Source: Dinoroseobacter sp049800775
GTDB taxonomy: Bacteria > Pseudomonadota > Alphaproteobacteria > Rhodobacterales > Rhodobacteraceae
Assembly: GCF_049800775.1 (NCBI RefSeq)
Contig: NZ_JBNAFR010000012.1
Location: 1-64,000, forward strand
DNA length: 64,000 bases
Reading direction: 5' to 3'
A program made the translations under genes and the position numbers. The notes under the pieces are model-generated. The model made no database searches. It was not told the origin of the DNA and saw nothing but the letters and a program-made list of their open reading frames with translations. Of the stretch, positions 52,337-60,820 are shown one piece after another. Positions within the stretch are counted from its first letter, which is position 1; the number at the start of each line of letters is the position of its first letter.

Positions 52337-53107
52337 ATGTCCCAGAGATACCTCGCCGAAACCCCAATCCTCGATTTTCGATCCGGCGCTATCCAAGCAA
52401 TAATTGCCGAGCGCGGGTGGGTCTCTCTTGAACCCGCCGCGCGCATCGGTGCCGCCTATGATTTTGTCCGAAACGATATCTTGTTTGGGTACAACAGTGA
52501 CGATGCGATCCCGGCCTCCAGTGTTCTGGCGGATGGGTACGGGCAGTGCAACACCAAGGGGACACTTCTGATGGCCCTGCTCAGGGCGTTGGAAATTCCG
52601 TGCCGGTTTCATGGCTTTACCATCGACAAGGGCTTGCAGCGTGGCGTCGTACCGGAGGTGGTCTACCCGCTTGCCCCCCGAAGCATCATTCATTCGTGGG
52701 TGGAAGTTCTGATTGACGGCAAGTGGGTAAATCTCGAAGGGTTTATCCTCGATCAAGGCGTTCTTGGAGCGCTTCAGGAGACCTTCCCGGAACGTTCGTC
52801 GCTCTGTGCCTATGGCGCGGGGACGGATTGCCTTCAGGACCCGTCAGTCGAGTGGTCTGGCCAAAGCACATACATCCAGAAGACAGGTATCAACCATGAC
52901 TTCGGTGTCTTTGACACTCCGGATGATTTCTACACGGAGCACCGGCAGCTTTCCGGGTTGCGCGGGCTATTCTATCGCTCTGTCATACGGCACTGGATGA
53001 ACCGGCGCGTGGCGCGGATCAGGCAAGGCCATGTGCCAACCATCCCTGGTGGCGGGGACAACCTCCTTCCAAAACAGGCATCGATCATTCTGAAGGAGGC
53101 CGTGTGA
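52337..53107 (+). CDS. Transglutaminase-like cysteine protein
   Basis: 256 residues. The triad positions of the transglutaminase fold are visible: Cys in DGYGQCNTKGTLLMALLRA, His in IIHSWVEVLIDG, and an acidic residue in KWVNLEGFILD. No signal peptide, so probably cytoplasmic. It is the first gene under the MerR-type promoter and overlaps the transporter gene (TGATG). Its substrate is unknown; a protease or peptide-modifying role in metal stress is a guess. Confidence 0.8.
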   Translation: MSQRYLAETPILDFRSGAIQAIIAERGWVSLEPAARIGAAYDFVRNDILFGYNSDDAIPASSVLADGYGQCNTKGTLLMALLRALEIPCRFHGFTIDKGLQRGVVPEVVYPLAPRSIIHSWVEVLIDGKWVNLEGFILDQGVLGALQETFPERSSLCAYGAGTDCLQDPSVEWSGQSTYIQKTGINHDFGVFDTPDDFYTEHRQLSGLRGLFYRSVIRHWMNRRVARIRQGHVPTIPGGGDNLLPKQASIILKEAV

Positions 53108-53742
53108 TGTCAGGATGTTGTGGACACGACGCCAAGTTCGACGGCGTATCAGATGACTACAAAAGGCGGCTTTGGATCGTCATAGCGCTGAACGCGACGA
53201 TGTTCGTCGTTGAGATGACCGCCGGTCACTACGCGAAGTCGCAAGCGCTTCAGGCCGATGCTTTGGATTTTCTGGGGGACGCGCTGACTTACGGCATTTC
53301 GCTTGCGGTGATCGGGGCTTCGATCCGGGCGCGTACCAATGCAGCCCTGGCAAAGGGGGTGAGCCTGCTCCTGATGGGTCTGTGGGTGTTTGGATCGACC
53401 GTTTACCGTGTTTTCTATGTCGGCGTGCCCGAAGCGGAGATCATGGGCATCGTCGGCTTCTTCGCTCTGCTGACCAATCTTGCAAGTGTCCTTTTGCTGG
53501 TGCGTTACAAGGACGGTGACGCCAATGTCCGCTCGGTCTGGCTCTGCTCCCGCAATGACGCAATCGGAAATGTGGCCGTGATGTTCGCAGCCCTGGGCGT
53601 CTGGGGTACGGCGACCGGCTGGCCCGACCTGATCGTCGCATCCGTCATGGCGACTCTGTTCCTATCGTCTTCCTTCCAGATCGTTCGACAAGCATTGGCT
53701 GAACGTCGCGAAGCCACGACGCATAACCACGCCGACGCATGA
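53107..53742 (+). CDS. Cation-transporter protein of the CDF type
   Basis: 211 residues with five to six membrane helices. The CDF-like signature is NATMFVVEMTAGHYAKSQALQADALDFLGDA, with a second SRNDAIGNVAVM; the C-terminal cytoplasmic domain of classic CDF proteins is missing. The N-terminus SGCCGHD and C-terminus TTHNHADA could bind metal. It probably exports Zn, Cd or a similar metal across the inner membrane. It is coupled to the genes before and after it by overlapping stop/start codons. Confidence 0.82.
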   Translation: MSGCCGHDAKFDGVSDDYKRRLWIVIALNATMFVVEMTAGHYAKSQALQADALDFLGDALTYGISLAVIGASIRARTNAALAKGVSLLLMGLWVFGSTVYRVFYVGVPEAEIMGIVGFFALLTNLASVLLLVRYKDGDANVRSVWLCSRNDAIGNVAVMFAALGVWGTATGWPDLIVASVMATLFLSSSFQIVRQALAERREATTHNHADA

Positions 53743-54289
53743 TGGAAACGGGAATCACAATCGTGGGACTAGGGATCGCGTTGTCCACGCTCGCTGCGAT
53801 CCTTGGTCCATAGCACGACCCTCGCAACGGTTATGGCCGCCCATCAGGTATACGCCTCTTACGCCGCTTCTCGTCTGGATACCTACCTTCGTACTCTTTG
53901 GAACCTTGGTCGCGCTCGGTGTTTTGGGATGGGGCGATTTGGCCTTGTCAGGGTGGTTCCGCTTTGGAGCTGGCATTCCCCTGATCTTGATCGGAAACAT
54001 TGTGGTTTGGAGCGCGGTCGCTGGTTTTGGCGTTCACAAGACAGGTGGTGCCGTAGGCACATTACAGACTGGCGGCCTCTATCGTTTCTCGCGCAACCCT
54101 CAGCATGTAGCGGACATCGCCATGGTACTGGGATGGATGGTCCTTACAGCCGCGCCCTTGGCGATGTTAGTTGGTACTTCTGCGATCATCGTTCTAGCGG
54201 CTGCGCCATTTTCCGAAGAACCGTGGCTGCGCTCGCAGTATGGTTCCGACTTCGATCAATATGTTGCGCAGGTGAGACGGTTTCTCTGA
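53742..54289 (+). pseudogene. Isoprenylcysteine methyltransferase-like membrane protein, frameshifted
   Basis: The ATG at 53742 overlaps the transporter stop (TGATG) and encodes METGITIVGLGIALSTLAAILGP, then hits TAG at 53811. The frame one base back continues directly with IARPSQRLWPPIRYTPLTP and runs to 54289, through the ICMT/PEMT-type core GLYRFSRNPQHVADIAMVLGW and SEEPWLRSQYGSDFDQYVAQVRRFL. Restoring one base near 53807-53811 would make a single protein of about 182 residues. So this is one gene broken by a 1-nt deletion, or a sequencing error; a short product from TTG 53906 is possible. Confidence 0.75.
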
Positions 54290-54332
54290 AAATCCGGACC
54301 ATCGAAACCTCTTTGCAGCCTAGCCAGCGGCC

Positions 54333-54734
54333 TTATTCTGGGCAGATCAGCTCCAGGGACGGAAAATAGATCCGGTACCGCCGCGCATACCGCGTGAGCA
54401 GCGGCAAAGACAGCACCGTCGCATGCGCACCGATGAAAAAATCAGGCAGGACGTTCTGCTTCGTCCCCTTGGACCGCCGATAGGCGCAGAAGGCTTTTCC
54501 AGCCAGGAACAGGGCATCTCTTGGCATCATTTCGTGGCGGAGCCCGGCGGCCTCGATGAACGCATCGAGCCGTTCCTTTTCACGATAGCCAACAGAGAGC
54601 TCGGCATAGACACTGTCATTGATGAGAAGATCGCCTCGCAGCGCGGCGGCTTCCAATTGCGCAATGGACCATTCAGCGAAGGTCTCGTCATCCGTCACAA
54701 CATCAAGAAGGACATTCGTGTCGACGAAGATCAC
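54333..54734 (-). CDS. vapC: PIN-domain toxin, VapC-like
   Basis: 133 residues with the PIN acidic residues in MIFVDTNVLLDV (Asp), DSVYAELSVGY (Glu) and QNVLPDFFIGAHA (Asp). It is expected to be an RNase. It overlaps the antitoxin gene by four bases (ATGA-type coupling), antitoxin first. Confidence 0.92.
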   Translation of the reverse strand: MIFVDTNVLLDVVTDDETFAEWSIAQLEAAALRGDLLINDSVYAELSVGYREKERLDAFIEAAGLRHEMMPRDALFLAGKAFCAYRRSKGTKQNVLPDFFIGAHATVLSLPLLTRYARRYRIYFPSLELICPE

Positions 54735-54988
54735 CCGTCGCCCCGCGTCAGCGCCATGATCTCATCGGTGCTGAGCTCTGTTCTCGCATGGCCGCGAAGG
54801 GCACCAAAGCGCGAGACCGGCGCAGTCATGTCTTCCGGAACAATCTCGACCCGGCCATCCTTCGTACGATTGAAGGTCACCTTGCTGCCTGCCTTGAGCC
54901 CCAGAAAGTCGCGAACGGCTTTCGGGATCGTGACCTGACCTTTGGATGTGAGCGTCGTTGGCACCTGCGCCTCCAGTAATACCTTCAT
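54731..54988 (-). CDS. vapB: AbrB/SpoVT-type antitoxin, VapB-like
   Basis: 85 residues. The swapped-hairpin AbrB domain is clear: TLTSKGQVTIPKAVRDFLGLKAGSKV. The C-terminal tail (RTELSTDEIMALTRGD) is the toxin-binding part. The ATG at 54988 is inside a strong inverted repeat, so the protein probably controls its own translation or transcription there. A longer frame to 55111 is not supported. Confidence 0.9.
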   Translation of the reverse strand: MKVLLEAQVPTTLTSKGQVTIPKAVRDFLGLKAGSKVTFNRTKDGRVEIVPEDMTAPVSRFGALRGHARTELSTDEIMALTRGDG

Positions 54989-55004
54989 TCCACCAGGTAT
55001 TACT
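54975..55004 (-). promoter_or_regulatory. Inverted repeat overlapping the vapB start
   Basis: AGTAATACCT (54975-54984) and AGGTATTACT (54995-55004) are perfect 10-bp arms with a 10-bp centre that contains the vapB ATG. It is a likely operator for VapBC. Confidence 0.7.
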
Positions 55005-55153
55005 TTGCAGGCCGTTTTGCAAGCTCTGATGCCGGTGCTGGACAACAGCGTGCCCTTGCTGACTGTACGCAGCGCGCAACCGGGAAGCCTCGCTCTGGTG
55101 TCACGAACCAACGTGAGGGCGGCATCTCTGCCGCCCCTCTGCTCGATATGGAC

Positions 55154-55369
55154 TTATTCCGTGACCTGGCCATCTTCGCCATCCGCCTTGGGCGGGAAGG
55201 CGACCAGCTCGGTGACCGCAACCGGAAAGTCGAGCTTGATGGAGAGCACGGTCTCGCCATTCTCGCGGGTGTTCTCGAAGACCGCGCCGACGCGGCGGAA
55301 GCTGGTTTGGTCCTTGCCGTCTTTCTTGAAGGTGACGGGAACGGTGAGGGTGAACATCTTGTTGGACAT
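55154..55369 (-). CDS. Small conserved plasmid protein
   Basis: 71 residues (MSNKMFTLTVPVTFKKDGKD..), beta-rich, no signal peptide, family not recognised. AAGGAGATCGACA precedes the ATG at 55369, which fixes the start. It belongs to a run of leftward small plasmid genes. Confidence 0.65.
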   Translation of the reverse strand: MSNKMFTLTVPVTFKKDGKDQTSFRRVGAVFENTRENGETVLSIKLDFPVAVTELVAFPPKADGEDGQVTE

Positions 55370-55943
55370 TGTCGATCTCCTTGTTTCGATGCGGGTGACC
55401 CGGCGGATCGACGAGGGCAGATCGCGCAAGTGGAAATTCGGAGGCTCCGCCCAAAGGTGGAAACCGCATTTCTGCTTGCCGGAGCGAAGCGACGGGCACG
55501 CGAGCGGCCAAGATCCGCAACCCGTAGATCGGAAAGAAACAAGGCAGATCGACACGCCCCAACGGTGTCAGACCGCCCTCATCCCGGAGACATGAGAGAC
55601 GGGGAACCAACCCCGCAGCCGATATCAAACGCGGTTTTCGACAGCGGCCCGCGCGATGCGCGACACGCACCACCATTTGCGCCACACCCGAGTCATTGCT
55701 CGTGATGGGCGTATCGGCCCTCCAAGGCGAGTGGAGATGCGTGCTCAGACGAAATATGGCTAAATGAGGGGGGCAGAGGGCATGCCCAAACGCGATCGAC
55801 GACATGCAGCCGAGGCGATGGAAACGGCCTGCCCTAGGGATCGTCACCCGCATGGGCGAAGACAGCCTGGCTGGCTTCGTGCGCAGCATAGAGCCCGGTC
55901 GGCTCTGCCGAAGGGCCAATTCTTCACCGAAACTGGAAGAGAC
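55370..55943. other. Non-coding stretch
   Basis: About 570 bp without a supported gene. Open frames on both strands are shadows or random. I see no clear repeat or terminator. Confidence 0.45.
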
Positions 55944-56459
55944 CTATCGATCCTTGGACAACAGGCCACGCGGGGTAATGGCTGTCAGATTGTCCGGTGT
56001 CCGCCGCGTCATCTCCATGCCATCGGACGACACCGCTGCCTCGACAAATTCAGTCTTCTTCAGAACACCGCCATCCGCCTCGACCCAAGTGGTGCTGTCG
56101 CCGTCCTCGCGGGTGATCGAGCCGTCATGATTGATGCGGATCGACACACCGCCGACCTTGACGGCAACGGAATGCGCATCCGCGATAATGCCCTCCCAGG
56201 CACCGTCAAAATCCCGGCGCAGCACCACCATGTCAGGGCGCAACTTGATCTGCATATCCTGATCGGCATCGCCATCGGCACTTTTGAGCATCAGGAATGT
56301 TTCCTGAATGTCCGGATCGGCGTGGATGCTGGCCCGCGCATCCTTTGGGGGCCAGACCTTTGGCGCGCTGCGCTGACGGCCCTCCCGGTCCCGGTGAAAC
56401 CCGATGTACAGCTGCGCCGATTTCCAGACGCGGGCGGCTTGCGATGCAATCTTTGACAT
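55944..56459 (-). CDS. Plasmid protein of unknown function
   Basis: 171 residues, soluble. Features are WKSAQLYIGFHRDREGRQR near the N-terminus and a beta-rich end (VKVGGVSIRINHDGSITRED). I do not recognise the family. The ATG at 56459 has GGAGACCACC just upstream. It lies after the ParB-like gene, on the same strand, in the maintenance region. Confidence 0.65.
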   Translation of the reverse strand: MSKIASQAARVWKSAQLYIGFHRDREGRQRSAPKVWPPKDARASIHADPDIQETFLMLKSADGDADQDMQIKLRPDMVVLRRDFDGAWEGIIADAHSVAVKVGGVSIRINHDGSITREDGDSTTWVEADGGVLKKTEFVEAAVSSDGMEMTRRTPDNLTAITPRGLLSKDR

Positions 56460-56576
56460 GGTGGTCTCCTGAGCGGGTCGAATCCGCGGCTCTTGGCTCT
56501 AATAAGCCGGGAGCCGCGCAAACCGAGGGACTTGGGGAAGCGAGGGCAGGGAGGCGGCCCTCGCGGATGTCCACCT

Positions 56577-58427
56577 TCAATCGTAATAGTCCGGCACCCA
56601 AGCCTCAATCCGGGCCTTCTGTGCCGGTGTGACTCCGAGCAGTTTCTGCTTGGTCTCGTCCGAGAACAGGTCTTCCAGCGTCTTTGCTTTCTCAGCCTTC
56701 TTCAACTTGGCGAAGGCTTTGGCCTCCGCACTCGTTGGCGCAAGGTCGAGGAGGTCGCAATAGATGGTCTTCAGCATCGGTCCTGACACGCGCTTGAAGA
56801 GGTTCTCCGCCGTGGGCGTCCAGACCTTGCGGATATCGGCCCCTGCTTTCTCAGAGAGAACTCCGTGGAAGATGTCATCCCCGCCTGTCAGCAGTTTCGC
56901 TAAGTGTCGGGTCAGTTCCGCAGCGCGATGCTTCGGCCCTTTCTTCTTGAAGCTGGCGAAGGCTTTCTTGAGATCGACGCCCCAAGCGTCTGACGGACTG
57001 ACACCCGGCTTGCTCAGCCGCTTATCGATCTCGAACCCGGCCTCGACCGAGGGTGTGTTGCTAGGTGTCCCGAGGCTGATATCGAACACGTCACGAAACC
57101 CGGTTGCCCCGCTCAACTGGAAGGTCAGCAGATCAAGCAGGAGATCGGGTTGATCCAGCATGGCGTTTTGCAACGCGGCCAGCTTGATCGCGTCCAGATC
57201 ATCCCGCAGCTTTTGCGAATAGGGGTATTTCGGTGCCTTGTCGGCACCGCTCCCATGCACAGACGCCTGCAACACGCCCGCCGCAATGGCAGGTTTCTTG
57301 TCTTCGGGCCGGATCAGCCCGGCCTCGACTTTCAAGCCCCCGCTCTGATCGACATAGACCACGCATCCCGCATGGGCTTTCTGAGCGTCGGTAAAGGCAC
57401 CCTCCAAAATGACATGGAGGCCCACCAGTTCTTCTTCTCCTTCCGCATTGAGAACGTCATTGTCGGCCATCTCGCAGAGGTTCTCATAGCGCTCCATCTG
57501 ATCATCGGAGAGAACACCTTCGACGGGATAGACGCGGGCGAACTTACTGTCTTCGATGAAGCTCCAGCCGAGATAGGCCTCGCTGTGCGTCTCCACCCAT
57601 GCCCAGCCATCGGTGACGCGCACCTGTTCTGCGGCTTCGGCCAATTGCGCGGCAAAGGCTTCATCCAGAATGTCCTGATCCTCGAAGAAGATATCCTCGG
57701 AGAAAAGATCGCGCGTGATCTTGCCGCCACCGGCCTCGTAGGCCTCCACACCGACAAACACCGCGCGGCGGTCCGTGGCTTTGGCCGCTTTCGGGTGCAG
57801 GAAGTGGTCCAACTGGCTCACATTCGAGAGACGGCCCTCGGCAATGGCCTGCAGCGCCTCGTGCACCAGTTTCTCGTCTTGAGCGGTCGTCATCTTCTGC
57901 GCCGCCGAGAGATTGATGGTCTTGGCTTTCAACGCATCAAGGGCTGCATCGGGCAGATTGGCGAGTTTCAAGCGGCCTTTGACATGGGCAACGGTCACAC
58001 CGAAGGCGCTGGCAATCGCTTCGGCATCTGCATTGGTTGCAGCCATCCGCCCATAAGCCCGGATTTCGTCTGCCGGATCGAGCGCTTCACGGGCCGTGTT
58101 TTCCGCATTGGCCCAGAATTCCGCCTGCTCCAGATCAAGTGCCAGAAGGACGGGGATCGAAGTTGCGCCCGCGAAGTCGGGCTCTGTTTCCGCGAGATAG
58201 GCCAAGGCCCTGAGACGGCGACCGCCGGACACGATGCCGATCTTGCCGTCATCGTCCTGAATGCCGCCGAGGTTTTGCAGCAGTCCGCAGGTCCTGATGC
58301 TGTCTGCCAGCGTCTCCACGTCTTCCTGCGCTACCTCTTGGCGGGGATTGAGATCGTGCAGGTAGAGCTGGTCAAGCGATGCATAGATGATCGCCGCGTC
58401 GTACGGGATGGTTAATTGGTTGGTCAT
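56577..58427 (-). CDS. Large ParB/RepB/Spo0J-family protein
   Basis: 616 residues, about twice a standard ParB. The N-terminal ParB/sulfiredoxin-like domain shows LYLHDLNPRQEVAQEDVETLADSI and GIVSGGRRLRALAYL (the GxxRxxA box), ENTAREALDPADEIRAYGRM, then a helix-turn-helix AIASAFGVTVAHVKGRLKLANLPDAALDAL. The C-terminal 400 residues are unassigned. No parA is adjacent; the only ParA-like gene is 8 kb away beside oriT. It may act in partition or as a regulator. The start at 58427 is the family start. Confidence 0.85.
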   Translation of the reverse strand: MTNQLTIPYDAAIIYASLDQLYLHDLNPRQEVAQEDVETLADSIRTCGLLQNLGGIQDDDGKIGIVSGGRRLRALAYLAETEPDFAGATSIPVLLALDLEQAEFWANAENTAREALDPADEIRAYGRMAATNADAEAIASAFGVTVAHVKGRLKLANLPDAALDALKAKTINLSAAQKMTTAQDEKLVHEALQAIAEGRLSNVSQLDHFLHPKAAKATDRRAVFVGVEAYEAGGGKITRDLFSEDIFFEDQDILDEAFAAQLAEAAEQVRVTDGWAWVETHSEAYLGWSFIEDSKFARVYPVEGVLSDDQMERYENLCEMADNDVLNAEGEEELVGLHVILEGAFTDAQKAHAGCVVYVDQSGGLKVEAGLIRPEDKKPAIAAGVLQASVHGSGADKAPKYPYSQKLRDDLDAIKLAALQNAMLDQPDLLLDLLTFQLSGATGFRDVFDISLGTPSNTPSVEAGFEIDKRLSKPGVSPSDAWGVDLKKAFASFKKKGPKHRAAELTRHLAKLLTGGDDIFHGVLSEKAGADIRKVWTPTAENLFKRVSGPMLKTIYCDLLDLAPTSAEAKAFAKLKKAEKAKTLEDLFSDETKQKLLGVTPAQKARIEAWVPDYYD

Positions 58428-58565
58428 ATCTTTATCCTTTGATTTCGATTGATGTTGGGTGTGGCGCGGCAGGGGGCATGTGCCCGCCGCCCGCCGTGTC
58501 AAACGGGGTGGATCACCTCCTTTCCTGGGGATGTTGGGGCCTGCTCCGAGGACGGGTCAGGCGGC

Positions 58566-58943
58566 TCAGTATTCGGAGGCGTGAAGGATCGTCAGGACGC
58601 GGCGGGTCACAGTGAGGTTGGCCGGATCATCGCTGCCCATGGCGTAGTCGGTGTCGTAGAGATCGATCTTCCAGAAGATGCGATGGCTGTCGCCCGCCAT
58701 CTCGATATCGAAGGCCCCGAAACTATGGTCGCCGTAAGGATCGTTGTCCTCGGTGAAACTGTCGAAGCCTTGCACCCGCTGCATGATGATCGCCTTGGTT
58801 TCGGGCGAGAGGTCGGCCACACCGCGCGTCATCACGATCTGACCGGGCACGGTGAAGTCCGCGCCCCATGTTGTCCGGAAGCGGTCGTTCTGCTCTGCGA
58901 TCTTGATGGCTTCGGGTGTGGGGGTCTCAGGTGTGGCACACAT
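58566..58943 (-). CDS. DUF3768-family protein
   Basis: 125 residues with the DUF3768 pattern (IAEQNDRFRTTWG, VMTRGVADLSPETKAIIMQRV, DNDPYGDHSFGAF, FWKIDLYD, RRVLTILHASEY). The function is unknown; the family is frequent on alphaproteobacterial plasmids. The start at 58943 is chosen over 59048 because the conserved part begins soon after it. Confidence 0.85.
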   Translation of the reverse strand: MCATPETPTPEAIKIAEQNDRFRTTWGADFTVPGQIVMTRGVADLSPETKAIIMQRVQGFDSFTEDNDPYGDHSFGAFDIEMAGDSHRIFWKIDLYDTDYAMGSDDPANLTVTRRVLTILHASEY

Positions 58944-59525
58944 CGGCTTGCTCCTTGGTATCTGGTTTTGAGAGCAGCCCCTGAGGGGCGTCGTCTCTAA
59001 AACCTGACCCACTGGCGAAGTGCCGGAGTGAGCAAAGGCACACCCCAATCGATGGGACGTGGCGCGGCCCGCAGCGCCTGGGGCGCGAGGACACGGGTCC
59101 TGTCTATTTGGGTTGCCTGCGCGAGAACCCAGCGGGTTCTAAAGCAACGTCCCCGCAGCGGCGTATCGCGCTCGCGCGAACCCCAAGGGGACCAGGAAAA
59201 GTTCACGCATTCTGTGTGTCAGCCTTGGAAACAAGGCGATTCGGTATATCGGGAACATGTTGTGTGGTCTGGAACATGACGGGCTTGGGTCCCGCCAATG
59301 GTCTAAAGACGGGCAAACAAGCCAACTTGCATCAAAGTATGGGTGTTTGGGCACCAACGGTCGCGTCAGGCACCTGCTTCTTAGCATTTGCGAGGGGAGT
59401 CCTAAGCAGCTGTGGTCAGAGGTCTCTCCCGCTCTGGTTATTTCTGTTAGAAATTTGGTTAGGTTTGTTATGTGGTTAGGGCACTGAAAAGACTCAAGGA
59501 AATCAGTCTTCTGGTGTCGTTTGGC
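58944..59525. other. Non-coding flank of the replication region
   Basis: About 580 bp with no supported gene. It contains one inverted iteron at 59241-59256. The small frames here have random composition. Confidence 0.5.
59241..59256 (-). repeat. Isolated iteron, inverted
   Basis: TCGGTATATCGGGAAC, the reverse complement of GTTCCCGATATACCGA. It lies 270 bp beyond the main iteron array, in the opposite orientation. Confidence 0.7.
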
Positions 59526-59630
59526 GTTCCTGATGTACCGAACATACGTTCCCGATATACCGAGGATGTGTTCCTGTTGTACCGAGTCGGATGTTCCTGA
59601 TGTACCGAAAGTATGTTCCCAATGTACCGA
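59526..59630 (+). repeat. Iteron array downstream of repA (five copies)
   Basis: Five copies of GTTCCYGATRTACCGA-type sites start at 59526, 59548, 59570, 59593 and 59615. Spacing is 22-23 bp, about two helical turns, so RepA would bind one face of the DNA. This is a strong candidate for part of oriV or for incompatibility control. Confidence 0.88.
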
Positions 59631-59631
59631 G

Positions 59632-60705
59632 TCACCAGATCGGGTTTGCTTCGATGTACTTCTTGGCGAAGGCGCGGAAGGCGGCGTTGGCGCTTTTCAC
59701 GGGATCGTCCTTTCGTGCAGCCCATTCCCGCCAGGCATCGAGTATATACTGGATGTCGTATTCCGGGTTCGCATGCTTGATCTCGGTCAGAACGGAGTGC
59801 GAGACGGTCAGGTCCGACAGATTCGGTACATCGGGAACAGCGAGGTCGTCAAATTTCGGCTGAAATCGCACAAGTGCCTGTTTTCCCTTCGTTTTGAACG
59901 GGGTTGACACTTCGGCAGGATCCACGATCTCGACATGGTAATCGGGAATGGTGCCGGCTTCGCAGATTTCGTTGATCCGGAACTTGAACTTGCGCTCGGT
60001 ATCGATCGACCCGCATTTCTCGGCCAGGCGCTTGATCCCGATATACCATTCCGGCTGACGGCCGACATGCTTGCGGGCCAGCTCGTAAAGGCGCCGCTCA
60101 AGACCTTTTGAAAGGCGGAAGTAATCCCGATTGATTGTCAGGACCCGGCGATCCTTGACGATGGCGTTGAACATCCAGCGGTTCATCGTGACCTCAACAG
60201 CCCCCATGACGCGCTGACCGTTGCGATTGGTGCGTTCGATCACGCGCCAGTCCTCGATCCAGCCGAAACCGCGCCGCTCGCGTTCGTCGCCGGCGGTGAT
60301 GTTCGTCAGGATGTTGGTGGAGCGCAGCCGATCCAGCGCGTCGAGAAAGAGCTCATAGGCGCGCTTACCGGAACTGCGGCCCGTCACCTTCAGGAAGTCG
60401 TAGGCGGAGAACTTGATCGTACGATCCTGCACGCTGACCGGGGCATCCGCGTCGAACTGCCCGTGTTCGATCCTCTCGTTCACAAGTGATGTGAGATAGA
60501 TCAGGATATCCTTGTCCCAGATCGTGGCGATTCCCTTGTGCCCTGGCTGAATCTCGATCTTCACCGTGCCGTCGTCAAAGACGAAGGGGGTCATCCGCGG
60601 GCGCTTCTGAAGGGAGAAAAACGGGAACTCCATCAGGGCACGCTCGTCTTTGACCGGGGCGTCAGCGAGCTGGTCCAAGAAGAGGTCTACCTGTTTTTCT
60701 GACAC
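59632..60705 (-). CDS. repA: RPA-type replication initiator RepA
   Basis: 357 residues. FFSLQKRPRMTPFVFDDGTVKIEI and KDILIYLTSLVNERIE.. followed by RLYELARKHVGRQPEWYIGIKRLAEKCGS match the replication initiator protein A family, which uses winged-helix domains to bind iterons. The ATG at 60705 is followed by a full-length family N-terminus. Iterons flank the gene on both sides and one lies within it, encoding the residues VPDVPN. It starts plasmid replication and probably limits its own synthesis. Confidence 0.93.
   Translation of the reverse strand: MSEKQVDLFLDQLADAPVKDERALMEFPFFSLQKRPRMTPFVFDDGTVKIEIQPGHKGIATIWDKDILIYLTSLVNERIEHGQFDADAPVSVQDRTIKFSAYDFLKVTGRSSGKRAYELFLDALDRLRSTNILTNITAGDERERRGFGWIEDWRVIERTNRNGQRVMGAVEVTMNRWMFNAIVKDRRVLTINRDYFRLSKGLERRLYELARKHVGRQPEWYIGIKRLAEKCGSIDTERKFKFRINEICEAGTIPDYHVEIVDPAEVSTPFKTKGKQALVRFQPKFDDLAVPDVPNLSDLTVSHSVLTEIKHANPEYDIQYILDAWREWAARKDDPVKSANAAFRAFAKKYIEANPIW
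59823..59838 (-). repeat. Iteron inside the repA coding sequence
   Basis: TCGGTACATCGGGAAC, the reverse complement of GTTCCCGATGTACCGA, lies within repA. Read along repA it is in the gene's own direction, opposite to the flanking arrays. Confidence 0.8.
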
Positions 60706-60709
60706 GATT

Positions 60710-60773
60710 GTTCCTGAAGTACCGAATCTCTCTTGTTCCCGTTATACCGAGTTTTGTGTTCCTGATGTACCGA
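60710..60773 (+). repeat. Iterons upstream of repA (three copies)
   Basis: GTTCCTGAAGTACCGA (60710), GTTCCCGTTATACCGA (60735) and GTTCCTGATGTACCGA (60758) lie 5-68 bp before the repA start. Their place over the repA promoter suggests autoregulation as well as origin function. Confidence 0.88.
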
Positions 60774-60820
60774 ATTTTTCAAGATATTGCGGTACGCTAT
60801 GCGGTTGGCCACAAGAGGCG

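Noticed and set aside
57150..58415. 421-residue open frame on the plus strand
   Set aside because: Antisense to the ParB-like gene; no family features and biased only by the codon use of the real gene.
59526..60773. CRISPR-like array
   Set aside because: Repeats are 16 bp with short 5-9-bp gaps and flank repA; they are iterons, and no cas genes are present.
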